Assembly: GCA_949128115.1 (NCBI GenBank)
Contig: OX421964.1
Coordinates: 44,928,601 to 44,992,600, forward strand
Length of the DNA: 64,000 bases
Direction: 5' to 3'
Origin: Anaspis maculata
Lineage: Eukaryota > Arthropoda > Insecta > Coleoptera > Scraptiidae
Positions 28,462-41,900 of the stretch are shown piece after piece; position 1 is the first letter of the stretch; every line of letters begins with the position of its first letter. Both the position numbers and the translations under genes were made by a program. Under the pieces are notes generated by a model. It was given only the letters and a program-made list of their open reading frames with translations, was not told the DNA's origin and did no database searches.

Positions 28462-28750
28462 CCAAAACCGTGCACATCTATTCAAGCTTCGTGGTTTTGC
28501 CTCAAAACCTCTTTTCAGTCTTTTTGAAGATGACGCTATCACTTGCCAGATGGCAACTTTTGACCATAGGTAAGTATGCCCCTAACGCGTATTTTCCGCC
28601 AAACAGCAGCCTGTTATATTTTATTTCTCCTAGTCGCTATTTTTACTTCTGGAATGACTGACCTATAACATGATATAATTTATTCGTGTTAAAATGTAGA
28701 AGTATACATTTACACCCGTCGGTAAAAGAAACAGAAAAAAAAAAAGAAAA

Positions 28751-29565
28751 AGTAATAACGGTGAAGCCGAACGGATAACAAAAATCGATTTTGACTCTAG
28801 TTTCTGCAGCAAATGACCAAAAAGCCAATTACCTAGAAGTTCTCCCAAATGATATCACAAACGTCAAAGATATTATCCAGAAGCGTAACCTTAGCCCTAA
28901 AAATCATTGAAACTTATATCGGTGAAGCCGAACGGATAACCAAAATCGATTTTGACTAACTTCTGCAGCAAATATAAAAGAGTCAATTACCTAGAAGTTC
29001 TCCGGAATGATATCACAAACGTCGAAGAACCGTTATATTATTCAGATGCGTAACCTAAGGCCGAAAAATCGTTTACGTTTTTATGGGTGAGGCCGAACGG
29101 ATAACAAAAGTCGATTTTAACTAACTTCTGCAGCAAATGACCAAAAAGCCAATTACCGAGACGTTCACCCGAATGTGATGACAAACGTCGAACAACAGTT
29201 ATATTATTTAGATGCGTAACCTAAGCCCGATAAATCGTTCACACTTTTATCGGTGAAGCCGAACGGATAACAGAAATCGATTTTGACTAGCTTCTGCAGC
29301 AAATGACCAATAAGCCAATTACCTAGAAGTTCTCCCGAATGTCATCACAAACGTCGAAGAACAGTTATATTATTTAGATGCGTAGCCTGAGCCCGAAAAA
29401 TCGTTTAGAATTTTATCGGAGAAGCCGAACGGATGATAAAAATCGATTTTAACTAACTTCTGCAGCAAATGACCAATGAGCCAATTACAGAGAAGTTCTC
29501 CCGAATGTTATCACAAACGTCGAAGAATAGTTATATTATTTAGATGCGTAACCTGAGCCCGAAAA
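28751..29565 (-). repeat. Decayed satellite edge, minus orientation
   Basis: Four to five diverged monomers, mirror image of 22347-22990 plus one extra monomer (about 29.2-29.4 kb). A spacer of about 90 bp (28661-28750) separates it from the TIR terminus. Divergence from the consensus drops sharply at about 29566. Confidence 0.85.
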
Positions 29566-29744
29566 CTCGTTCTACACTTTTGTCGGTGATGCCGAGCGAA
29601 ATAATAAAAATCGATTTTGAATCCGACTTCTGCAGCAAATGACCAAAAAGCCAATTACCGAGAAGTTCTCCCGATTGTGAAGCAAATGACAAAGTAAACG
29701 GCGTTGGATTATTTGAATGCGCAACCTAAGCCCGAAAAATCGTT

Positions 29745-32700
29745 CTACACTTTTGTCGGTGATGCCGAGCGAAATAATAAAAATCGATCTTGACTCCGAC
29801 TTCTGCAGCAAATGACCAAAAAGCCAATTACCGAGAAGTTCTCCCGATTGTGAAGCAGATGACAAAGTAAACGGCGTTGGATTATTTGGATGCGCAACCT
29901 AAGCCCGAAAAATCGTTCTACACTTTTGTCGGTGATGCCGAGCGAAATAAGAAAAATCGATTTTGACTCCGACTTCTGCAGCAAATGACCAAAAAGCCAA
30001 TTACCGAGAAGTTCTCCCGATTGTGAAGCAAATGACAAAGTCAACGGCGTTGGATTATTTGACTGCGCAACCTAAGCCCGAAAAATCGTTCTACACTTTT
30101 GTCGGTGATGCCGAGCGAAATAAGAAAAATCGATTTTGACTCCGACTTCTGCAGCAAATGACCAAAAAGCCAATTACCGAGAAGTTCTCCCGATTGTGAA
30201 GCAAATGACAAAGTCAACGGCGTTGGATTATTTGACTGCGCAACCTAAGCCCGAAAAATCGTTCTACACTTTTGTCGGTGATGCCGAGCGAAATAAGAAA
30301 AATCGATTTTGACTCCGACTTCTGCAGCAAATGACCAAAAAGCCAATTACCGAGAAGTTCTCCCGATTGTGAAGCAGATGACAAAGTAAACGGCGTTGGA
30401 TTATTTGAATGCGCAACCTAAGCCCGAAAAATCGTTCTACACTTTTGTCGGTGATGCCGAGCGAAATAAGAAAAATCGATTTTGACTCCGACTTCTGCAG
30501 CAAATGACCAAAAAGCCAGTTACCGAGAAGTTCTCCCGATTGTGAAGCAAATGACAAAGTCAACGGCGTTGGATTATTTGACTGCGCAACCTAAGCCCGA
30601 AAAATCGTTCTACACTTTTGTCGGTGATGCCGAGCGAAATAAGAAAAATCGATTTTGACTCCGACTTCTGCAGCAAATGACCAAAAAGCCAATTACCGAG
30701 AAGTTCTCCCGATTGTGAAGCAAATGACAAAGTCAACGGCGTTGGATTATTTGACTGCGCAACCTAAGCCCGAAAAATCGTTCTACACTTTTGTCGGTGA
30801 TGCCGAGCGAAATAAGAAAAATCGATTTTGACTCCGACTTCTGCAGCAAATGACCAAAAAGCCAATTACCGAGAAGTTCTCCCGATTGTGAAGCAAATGA
30901 CAAAGTAAACCGCGTTGGATTATTTGAATGCGCAACCTAAGCCCGAAAAATCGTTCTACACTTTTGTCGGTGATGCCGAGCGAAATAATAAAAATCGATT
31001 TTGACTCCGACTTCTGCAGCAAATGACCAAAAAGCCAATTACCGAGAAGTTCTCCCGATTGTGAAGCAAATGACAAAGTCAACGGCGTTGGATTATTTGA
31101 CTGCGCAACCTAAGCCCGAAAAATCGTTCTACACTTTTGTCGGTGATGCCGAGCGAAATAAGAAGAATCGATTTTGACTCCGACTTCTGCAGCAAATGAC
31201 CAAAAAGCCAATTACCGAGAAGTTCTCCCGATTGTGAAGCAAATGACAAAGTAAACGGCGTTGGATTATTTGAATGCGCAACCTAAGCCCGAAAAATCGT
31301 TCTACACTTTTGTCGGTGATGCCGAGCGAAATAATAAAAATCGATTTTGACTCCGACTTCTGCAGCAAATGACCAAAAAGCCAATTACCGAGAAGTTCTC
31401 CTGATTGTGAAGCAAATGACAAAGTAAACGGCGTTGGATTATTTGAATGCGCAACCTAAGCCCGAAAAATCGTTTTACACTTTAGTCGGTGATGCCGAGC
31501 GAAATAATAAAAATCGATTTTGACTCCGACTTCCGCAGCAAATGACCAAAAAGCCAATTACCAAGAAGTTCTCTCGATTGTGAAGCGAATGACAAAAAAA
31601 ACGGCGTTGGATTATTTGAATGCGCAACCTAAGCCCGAAAAATCGTTCTACACTTTTGTCGGTGATGCCGAGCGAAATAATAAAATACGATTTTGACTCC
31701 GACTTCTGCAGCAAATGACCAAAAAGCCAATTACCGAGAAGTTCTCCCGATTGTGAAGCAAATGACAAAGTAAACGGCGTTGGATTATTTGAATGCGCAA
31801 CCTAAGCCCGAAAAATCGTTCTACACTTTTGTCGGTGATGCCGAGCGAAATAATAAAAATCGATCTTGACTCCGACTTCTGCAGCAAATGACCAAAAAGC
31901 CAATTACCGAGAAGTTCTCCCGATTGTGAAGCAGATGACAAAGTAAACGGCGTTGGATTATTTGGATGCGCAACCTAAGCCCGAAAAATCGTTCTACACT
32001 TTTGTCGGTGATGCCGAGCGAAATAAGAAAAATCGATTTTGACTCCGACTTCTGCAGCAAATGACCAAAAAGCCAATTACCGAGAAGTTCTCCCGATTGT
32101 GAAGCAAATGACAAAGTCAACGGCGTTGGATTATTTGACTGCGCAACCTAAGCCCGAAAAATCGTTCTACACTTTTGTCGGTGATGCCGAGCGAAATAAG
32201 AAAAATCGATTTTGACTCCGACTTCTGCAGCAAATGACCAAAAAGCCAATTACCGAGAAGTTCTCCCGATTGTGAAGCAAATGACAAAGTCAACGGCGTT
32301 GGATTATTTGACTGCGCAACCTAAGCCCGAAAAATCGTTCTACACTTTTGTCGGTGATGCCGAGCGAAATAAGAAAAATCGATTTTGACTCCGACTTCTG
32401 CAGCAAATGACCAAAAAGCCAATTACCGAGAAGTTCTCCCGATTGTGAAGCAGATGACAAAGTAAACGGCGTTGGATTATTTGAATGCGCAACCTAAGCC
32501 CGAAAAATCGTTCTACACTTTTGTCGGTGATGCCGAGCGAAATAAGAAAAATCGATTTTGACTCCGACTTCTGCAGCAAATGACCAAAAAGCCAGTTACC
32601 GAGAAGTTCTCCCGATTGTGAAGCAAATGACAAAGTCAACGGCGTTGGATTATTTGACTGCGCAACCTAAGCCCGAAAAATCGTTCTACACTTTTGTCGG

Positions 32701-35700
32701 TGATGCCGAGCGAAATAAGAAAAATCGATTTTGACTCCGACTTCTGCAGCAAATGACCAAAAAGCCAATTACCGAGAAGTTCTCCCGATTGTGAAGCAAA
32801 TGACAAAGTCAACGGCGTTGGATTATTTGACTGCGCAACCTAAGCCCGAAAAATCGTTCTACACTTTTGTCGGTGATGCCGAGCGAAATAAGAAAAATCG
32901 ATTTTGACTCCGACTTCTGCAGCAAATGACCAAAAAGCCAATTACCGAGAAGTTCTCCCGATTGTGAAGCAAATGACAAAGTAAACGGCGTTGGATTATT
33001 TGAATGCGCAACCTAAGCCCGAAAAATCGTTCTACACTTTTGTCGGTGATGCCGAGCGAAATAATAAAAATCGATTTTGACTCCGACTTCTGCAGCAAAT
33101 GACCAAAAAGCCAATTACCGAGAAGTTCTCCCGATTGTGAAGCAAATGACAAAGTCAACGGCGTTGGATTATTTGACTGCGCAACCTAAGCCCGAAAAAT
33201 CGTTCTACACTTTTGTCGGTGATGCCGAGCGAAATAAGAAGAATCGATTTTGACTCCGACTTCTGCAGCAAATGACCAAAAAGCCAATTACCGAGAAGTT
33301 CTCCCGATTGTGAAGCAAATGACAAAGTAAACGGCGTTGGATTATTTGAATGCGCAACCTAAGCCCGAAAAATCGTTCTACACTTTTGTCGGTGATGCCG
33401 AGCGAAATAATAAAAATCGATTTTGACTCCGACTTCTGCAGCAAATGACCAAAAAGCCAATTACCGAGAAGTTCTCCTGATTGTGAAGCAAATGACAAAG
33501 TAAACGGCGTTGGATTATTTGAATGCGCAACCTAAGCCCGAAAAATCGTTTTACACTTTAGTCGGTGATGCCGAGCGAAATAATAAAAATCGATTTTGAC
33601 TCCGACTTCCGCAGCAAATGACCAAAAAGCCAATTACCAAGAAGTTCTCTCGATTGTGAAGCGAATGACAAAAAAAACGGCGTTGGATTATTTGAATGCG
33701 CAACCTAAGCCCGAAAAATCGTTCTACACTTTTGTCGGTGATGCCGAGCGAAATAATAAAATACGATTTTGACTCCGACTTCTGCAGCAAATGACCAAAA
33801 AGCCAATTACCGAGAAGTTCTCCCGATTGTGAAGCAAATGACAAAGTAAACGGCGTTGGATTATTTGAATGCGCAACCTAAGCCCGAAAAATCGTTCTAC
33901 ACTTTTGTCGGTGATGCCGAGCGAAATAATAAAAATCGATCTTGACTCCGACTTCTGCAGCAAATGACCAAAAAGCCAATTACCGAGAAGTTCTCCCGAT
34001 TGTGAAGCAGATGACAAAGTAAACGGCGTTGGATTATTTGGATGCGCAACCTAAGCCCGAAAAATCGTTCTACACTTTTGTCGGTGATGCCGAGCGAAAT
34101 AAGAAAAATCGATTTTGACTCCGACTTCTGCAGCAAATGACCAAAAAGCCAATTACCGAGAAGTTCTCCCGATTGTGAAGCAAATGACAAAGTCAACGGC
34201 GTTGGATTATTTGACTGCGCAACCTAAGCCCGAAAAATCGTTCTACACTTTTGTCGGTGATGCCGAGCGAAATAAGAAAAATCGATTTTGACTCCGACTT
34301 CTGCAGCAAATGACCAAAAAGCCAATTACCGAGAAGTTCTCCCGATTGTGAAGCAAATGACAAAGTCAACGGCGTTGGATTATTTGACTGCGCAACCTAA
34401 GCCCGAAAAATCGTTCTACACTTTTGTCGGTGATGCCGAGCGAAATAAGAAAAATCGATTTTGACTCCGACTTCTGCAGCAAATGACCAAAAAGCCAATT
34501 ACCGAGAAGTTCTCCCGATTGTGAAGCAGATGACAAAGTAAACGGCGTTGGATTATTTGAATGCGCAACCTAAGCCCGAAAAATCGTTCTACACTTTTGT
34601 CGGTGATGCCGAGCGAAATAAGAAAAATCGATTTTGACTCCGACTTCTGCAGCAAATGACCAAAAAGCCAGTTACCGAGAAGTTCTCCCGATTGTGAAGC
34701 AAATGACAAAGTCAACGGCGTTGGATTATTTGACTGCGCAACCTAAGCCCGAAAAATCGTTCTACACTTTTGTCGGTGATGCCGAGCGAAATAAGAAAAA
34801 TCGATTTTGACTCCGACTTCTGCAGCAAATGACCAAAAAGCCAATTACCGAGAAGTTCTCCCGATTGTGAAGCAAATGACAAAGTCAACGGCGTTGGATT
34901 ATTTGACTGCGCAACCTAAGCCCGAAAAATCGTTCTACACTTTTGTCGGTGATGCCGAGCGAAATAAGAAAAATCGATTTTGACTCCGACTTCTGCAGCA
35001 AATGACCAAAAAGCCAATTACCGAGAAGTTCTCCCGATTGTGAAGCAAATGACAAAGTAAACGGCGTTGGATTATTTGAATGCGCAACCTAAGCCCGAAA
35101 AATCGTTCTACACTTTTGTCGGTGATGCCGAGCGAAATAATAAAAATCGATTTTGACTCCGACTTCTGCAGCAAATGACCAAAAAGCCAATTACCGAGAA
35201 GTTCTCCCGATTGTGAAGCAAATGACAAAGTCAACGGCGTTGGATTATTTGACTGCGCAACCTAAGCCCGAAAAATCGTTCTACACTTTTGTCGGTGATG
35301 CCGAGCGAAATAAGAAGAATCGATTTTGACTCCGACTTCTGCAGCAAATGACCAAAAAGCCAATTACCGAGAAGTTCTCCCGATTGTGAAGCAAATGACA
35401 AAGTAAACGGCGTTGGATTATTTGAATGCGCAACCTAAGCCCGAAAAATCGTTCTACACTTTTGTCGGTGATGCCGAGCGAAATAATAAAAATCGATTTT
35501 GACTCCGACTTCTGCAGCAAATGACCAAAAAGCCAATTACCGAGAAGTTCTCCTGATTGTGAAGCAAATGACAAAGTAAACGGCGTTGGATTATTTGAAT
35601 GCGCAACCTAAGCCCGAAAAATCGTTTTACACTTTAGTCGGTGATGCCGAGCGAAATAATAAAAATCGATTTTGACTCCGACTTCCGCAGCAAATGACCA

Positions 35701-35972
35701 AAAAGCCAATTACCAAGAAGTTCTCTCGATTGTGAAGCGAATGACAAAAAAAACGGCGTTGGATTATTTGAATGCGCAACCTAAGCCCGAAAAATCGTTC
35801 TACACTTTTGTCGGTGATGCCGAGCGAAATAATAAAATACGATTTTGACTCCGACTTCTGCAGCAAATGACCAAAAAGCCAATTACCGAGAAGTTCTCCC
35901 GATTGTGAAGCAAATGACAAAGTAAACGGCGTTGGATTATTTGAATGCGCAACCTAAGCCCGAAAAATCGTT
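29745..35972 (-). repeat. 12-mer higher-order repeat, three copies of 2,076 bp
   Basis: Blocks 29745-31820, 31821-33896 and 33897-35972 show the same order of monomer variants (12 x 173 = 2,076). Each includes one ATCGTATTTT-type and one T-run/GCTGCGG-type monomer at the same offset. Differences between blocks are single bases, for example near 30911 (CCGCG against CGGCG). Confidence 0.9.
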
Positions 35973-38900
35973 CTACACTTTTGTCGGTGATGCCGAGCGA
36001 AATAATAAAAATCGATTTTGACTCCGACTTCTGCAGCAAATGACCAAAAAGCCAATAACCGAGAAGTTCTCCCGATTGTGAAGCAAACGACAAAGTAAAC
36101 GGCGTTGGATTATTTGAATGCGCAATCTAAGCCCGAAAAATCGTTCTACACTTTTGTCGGTGATGCCGAGCGAAATAATAAAAATCGATTTTGACTCCGA
36201 CTTCTGCAGCAAATGACCAAAAAGCCAATTACCGAGAAGTTCTCCCGATTGTGAAGCAAATGACAAAGTCAACGGCGTTGGATTATTTGACTGCGCAACC
36301 TAAGCCCGAAAAATCGTTCTACACTTTTGTCGGTGATGCCGAGCGAAATAAGAAGAATCGATTTTGACTCCGACTTCTGCAGCAAATGACCAAAAAGCCA
36401 ATTACCGAGAAGTTCTCCCGATTGTGAAGCAAATGACAAAGTAAACGGCGTTGGATTATTTGAATGCGCAACCTAAGCCCGAAAAATCGTTCTACACTTT
36501 TGTCGGTGATGCCGAGCGAAATAATAAAAATCGATTTTGACTCCGACTTCTGCAGCAAATGACCAAAAAGCCAATTACCGAGAAGTTCTCCTGATTGTGA
36601 AGCAAATGACAAAGTAAACGGCGTTGGATTATTTGAATGCGCAACCTAAGCCCGAAAAATCGTTTTACACTTTAGTCGGTGATGCCGAGCGAAATAATAA
36701 AAATCGATTTTGACTCCGACTTCCGCAGCAAATGACCAAAAAGCCAATTACCAAGAAGTTCTCTCGATTGTGAAGCGAATGACAAAAAAAACGGCGTTGG
36801 ATTATTTGAATGCGCAACCTAAGCCCGAAAAATCGTTCTACACTTTTGTCGGTGATGCCGAGCGAAATAATAAAATACGATTTTGACTCCGACTTCTGCA
36901 GCAAATGACCAAAAAGCCAATTACCGAGAAGTTCTCCCGATTGTGAAGCAAATGACAAAGTAAACGGCGTTGGATTATTTGAATGCGCAACCTAAGCCCG
37001 AAAAATCGTTCTACACTTTTGTCGGTGATGCCGAGCGAAATAATAAAAATCGATTTTGACTCCGACTTCTGCAGCAAATGACCAAAAAGCCAATAACCGA
37101 GAAGTTCTCCCGATTGTGAAGCAAACGACAAAGTAAACGGCGTTGGATTATTTGAATGCGCAATCTAAGCCCGAAAAATCGTTCTACACTTTTGTCGGTG
37201 ATGCCGAGCGAAATAATAAAAATCGATTTTGACTCCGACTTCTGCAGCAAATGACCAAAAAGCCAATTACCGAGAAGTTCTCCCGATTGTGAAGCAAATG
37301 ACAAAGTAAACGGCGTTGGATTATTTGAATGCGCAACCTAAGCCCGAAAAATCGTTCTACACTTTTGTCGGTGATGCCGAGCGAAATAAGAAAAATCGAT
37401 TTTGCTCCAACTTCTGCAGCAAATGACCAAAAAGCCAATTACCGAGAAGTTCTCCCGATTGTGAAGCAGATGACAAAGTAAACGGCGTTGGATTATTTGA
37501 ATGCGCAACCTAAGCCCGAAAAATCGTTCTACACTTTTGTCGGTGATGCCGAGCGAAATAAGAAAAATCGATTTTGACTCCGACTTCTGCAGCAAATGAC
37601 CAAAAAGCCAATTACCGAGAAGTTCTCCCGATTGTGAAGCAAATGACAAAGTCAACGGCGTTGGATTATTTGAATGCGCAACCTAAGCCCGAAAAATCGT
37701 TCTACACTTTTGTCGGTGATGCCGAGCGAAATAATAAAAATCGATTTTGAATCCGACTTCTGCAGCAAATGACCAAAAAGCCAATTACCGAGAAGTTCTC
37801 CCGATTGTGAAGCAGATGACAAAGTAAACGGCGTTGGATTATTTGAATGCGCAACCTAAGCCCGAAAAATCGTTCTACACTTTTGTCGGTGATGCCGAGC
37901 GAAATAAGAAAAATCGATTTTGACTCCGACTTCTGCAGCAAATGACCAAAAAGCCAATTACCGAGAAGTTCTCCCGATTGTGAAGCAAATGACAAAGTAA
38001 ACGGCGTTGGATTATTTGAATGCGCAACCTAAGCCCGAAAAATCGTTCTACACTTTTGTCGGTGATGCCGAGCGAAATAATAAAAATCGATTTTGAATCC
38101 GACTTCTGCAGCAAATGACCAAAAAGCCAATTACCGAGAAGTTCTCCCGATTGTGAAGCAAATGACAAAGTAAACGGCGTTGGATTATTTGAATGCGCAA
38201 CCTAAGCCCGAAAAATCGTTCTACACTTTTGTCGGTGATGCCGAGCGAAATAATAAAAATCGATCTTGACTCCGACTTCTGCAGCAAATGACCAAAAAGC
38301 CAATTACCGAGAAGTTCTCCCGATTGTGAAGCAGATGACAAAGTAAACGGCGTTGGATTATTTAAATGCGCAACCTAAGCCCGAAAAATCGTTCTACACT
38401 TTTGTCGGTGATGCCGAGCGAAATAAGAAAAATCGATTTTGACTCCGACTTCTGCAGCAAATGACCAAAAAGCCAATTACCGAGAAGTTCTCCCGATTGT
38501 GAAGCAAATGACAAAGTCAACGGCGTTGGATTATTTGACTGCGCAACCTAAGCCCGAAAAATCGTTCTACACTTTTGTCGGTGATGCCGAGCGAAATAAG
38601 AAAAATCAATTTTGACTCCGACTTCTGCAGCAAATGACCAAAAAGCCAATTACCGAGAAGTTCTCCCGATTGTAAAGCAAATGACAAAGTCAACGGCGTT
38701 GGATTATTTGACTGCGCAACCTAAGCCCGAAAAATCGTTCTACACTTTTGTCGGTGATGCCGAGCGAAATAAGAAAAATCGATTTTGACTCCGACTTCTG
38801 CAGCAAATGACCAAAAAGCCAATTACCGAGAAGTTCTCCCGATTGTGAAGCAGATGACAAAGTAAACGGCGTTGGATTATTTGAATGCGCAACCTAAGCC

Positions 38901-41900
38901 CGAAAAATCGTTCTACACTTTTGTCGGTGATGCCGAGCGAAATAAGAAAAATCGATTTTGACTCCGACTTCTGCAGCAAATGACCAAAAAGCCAATTACC
39001 GAGAAGTTCTCCCGATTGTGAAGCAAATGACAAAGTCAACGGCGTTGGATTATTTGAATGCGCAATCTAAGCCCGAAAAATCGTTCTACACTTTTGTCGG
39101 TGATGCCGAGCGAAATAATAAAAATCGATTTTGACTCCGACTTCTGCAGCAAATGACCAAAAAGCCAATTACCGAGAAGTTCTCCCGATTGTGAAGCAAA
39201 TGACAAAGTAAACGGCGTTGGATTATTTGAATGCGCAACCTAAGCCCGAAAAATCGTTCTACACTTTTGTCGGTGATGCCGAGCGAAATAAGAAAAATCG
39301 ATTTTGCTCCAACTTCTGCAGCAAATGACCAAAAAGCCAATTACCGAGAAGTTCTCCCGATTGTGAAGCAGATGACAAAGTAAACGGCGTTGGATTATTT
39401 GAATGCGCAACCTAAGCCCGAAAAATCGTTCTACACTTTTGTCGGTGATGCCGAGCGAAATAAGAAAAATCGATTTTGACTCCGACTTCTGCAGCAAATG
39501 ACCAAAAAGCCAATTACCGAGAAGTTCTCCCGATTGTGAAGCAAATGACAAAGTCAACGGCGTTGGATTATTTGAATGCGCAACCTAAGCCCGAAAAATC
39601 GTTCTACACTTTTGTCGGTGATGCCGAGCGAAATAATAAAAATCGATTTTGACTCCGACTTCCGCAGCAAATGACCAAAAAGCCAATTACCAAGAAGTTC
39701 TCTCGATTGTGAAGCGAATGACAAAAAAAACGGCGTTGGATTATTTGAATGCGCAACCTAAGCCCGAAAAATCGTTCTACACTTTTGTCGGTGATGCCGA
39801 GCGAAATAATAAAATACGATTTTGACTCCGACTTCTGCAGCAAATGACCAAAAAGCCAATTACCGAGAAGTTCTCCCGATTGTGAAGCAAATGACAAAGT
39901 AAACGGCGTTGGATTATTTGAATGCGCAACCTAAGCCCGAAAAATCGTTCTACACTTTTGTCGGTGATGCCGAGCGAAATAATAAAAATCGATTTTGACT
40001 CCGACTTCTGCAGCAAATGACCAAAAAGCCAATAACCGAGAAGTTCTCCCGATTGTGAAGCAAACGACAAAGTAAACGGCGTTGGATTATTTGAATGCGC
40101 AATCTAAGCCCGAAAAATCGTTCTACACTTTTGTCGGTGATGCCGAGCGAAATAATAAAAATCGATTTTGACTCCGACTTCTGCAGCAAATGACCAAAAA
40201 GCCAATTACCGAGAAGTTCTCCCGATTGTGAAGCAAATGACAAAGTAAACGGCGTTGGATTATTTGAATGCGCAACCTAAGCCCGAAAAATCGTTCTACA
40301 CTTTTGTCGGTGATGCCGAGCGAAATAAGAAAAATCGATTTTGCTCCAACTTCTGCAGCAAATGACCAAAAAGCCAATTACCGAGAAGTTCTCCCGATTG
40401 TGAAGCAGATGACAAAGTAAACGGCGTTGGATTATTTGAATGCGCAACCTAAGCCCGAAAAATCGTTCTACACTTTTGTCGGTGATGCCGAGCGAAATAA
40501 GAAAAATCGATTTTGACTCCGACTTCTGCAGCAAATGACCAAAAAGCCAATTACCGAGAAGTTCTCCCGATTGTGAAGCAAATGACAAAGTCAACGGCGT
40601 TGGATTATTTGAATGCGCAACCTAAGCCCGAAAAATCGTTCTACACTTTTGTCGGTGATGCCGAGCGAAATAATAAAAATCGATTTTGAATCCGACTTCT
40701 GCAGCAAATGACCAAAAAGCCAATTACCGAGAAGTTCTCCCGATTGTGAAGCAGATGACAAAGTAAACGGCGTTGGATTATTTGAATGCGCAACCTAAGC
40801 CCGAAAAATCGTTCTACACTTTTGTCGGTGATGCCGAGCGAAATAAGAAAAATCGATTTTGACTCCGACTTCTGCAGCAAATGACCAAAAAGCCAATTAC
40901 CGAGAAGTTCTCCCGATTGTGAAGCAAATGACAAAGTAAACGGCGTTGGATTATTTGAATGCGCAACCTAAGCCCGAAAAATCGTTCTACACTTTTGTCG
41001 GTGATGCCGAGCGAAATAATAAAAATCGATTTTGAATCCGACTTCTGCAGCAAATGACCAAAAAGCCAATTACCGAGAAGTTCTCCCGATTGTGAAGCAA
41101 ATGACAAAGTAAACGGCGTTGGATTATTTGAATGCGCAACCTAAGCCCGAAAAATCGTTCTACACTTTTGTCGGTGATGCCGAGCGAAATAATAAAAATC
41201 GATCTTGACTCCGACTTCTGCAGCAAATGACCAAAAAGCCAATTACCGAGAAGTTCTCCCGATTGTGAAGCAGATGACAAAGTAAACGGCGTTGGATTAT
41301 TTAAATGCGCAACCTAAGCCCGAAAAATCGTTCTACACTTTTGTCGGTGATGCCGAGCGAAATAAGAAAAATCGATTTTGCTCCAACTTCTGCAGCAAAT
41401 GACCAAAAAGCCAATTACCGAGAAGTTCTCCCGATTGTGAAGCAGATGACAAAGTAAACGGCGTTGGATTATTTGAATGCGCAACCTAAGCCCGAAAAAT
41501 CGTTCTACACTTTTGTCGGTGATGCCGAGCGAAATAATAAAAATCGATTTTGAATCCGACTTCTGCAGCAAATGACCAAAAAGCCAATTACCGAGAAGTT
41601 CTCCCGATTGTGAAGCAGATGACAAAGTAAACGGCGTTGGATTATTTGAATGCGCAACCTAAGCCCGAAAAATCGTTCTACACTTTTGTCGGTGATGCCG
41701 AGCGAAATAATAAAAATCGATTTTGAATCCGACTTCTGCAGCAAATGACCAAAAAGCCAATTACCGAGAAGTTCTCCCGATTGTGAAGCAGATGACAAAG
41801 TAAACGGCGTTGGATTATTTAAATGCGCAACCTAAGCCCGAAAAATCGTTCTACACTTTTGTCGGTGATGCCGAGCGAAATAAGAAAAATCGATTTTGAC

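Larger units (their letters stand above)
23087..28660 (-). mobile_element. Composite TIR-element locus 2 (complete, inverted copy of locus 1)
   Basis: Both outer termini are present: CAGTCATT at 23087-23094 and AATGACTG at 28653-28660. The left arm is uninterrupted (23087-23533). The right arm is split into 24538-24550, 26748-26947 and 28426-28660 by the foldback and the LINE fragment. It is the reverse complement of locus 1 with the same nested insertions at the same nucleotides, so the composite was duplicated as a whole. It lacks the full-length LINE. The inverted symmetry continues past both termini into the spacer and the decayed satellite. Confidence 0.8.

Noticed and set aside
22347..29565. 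Simple hairpin-read assembly artefact at locus 2
   Set aside because: The centre is not a perfect palindrome: the core, foldback and LINE fragment are asymmetric and the two edges differ by a whole monomer. An assembly problem elsewhere in the array remains possible.
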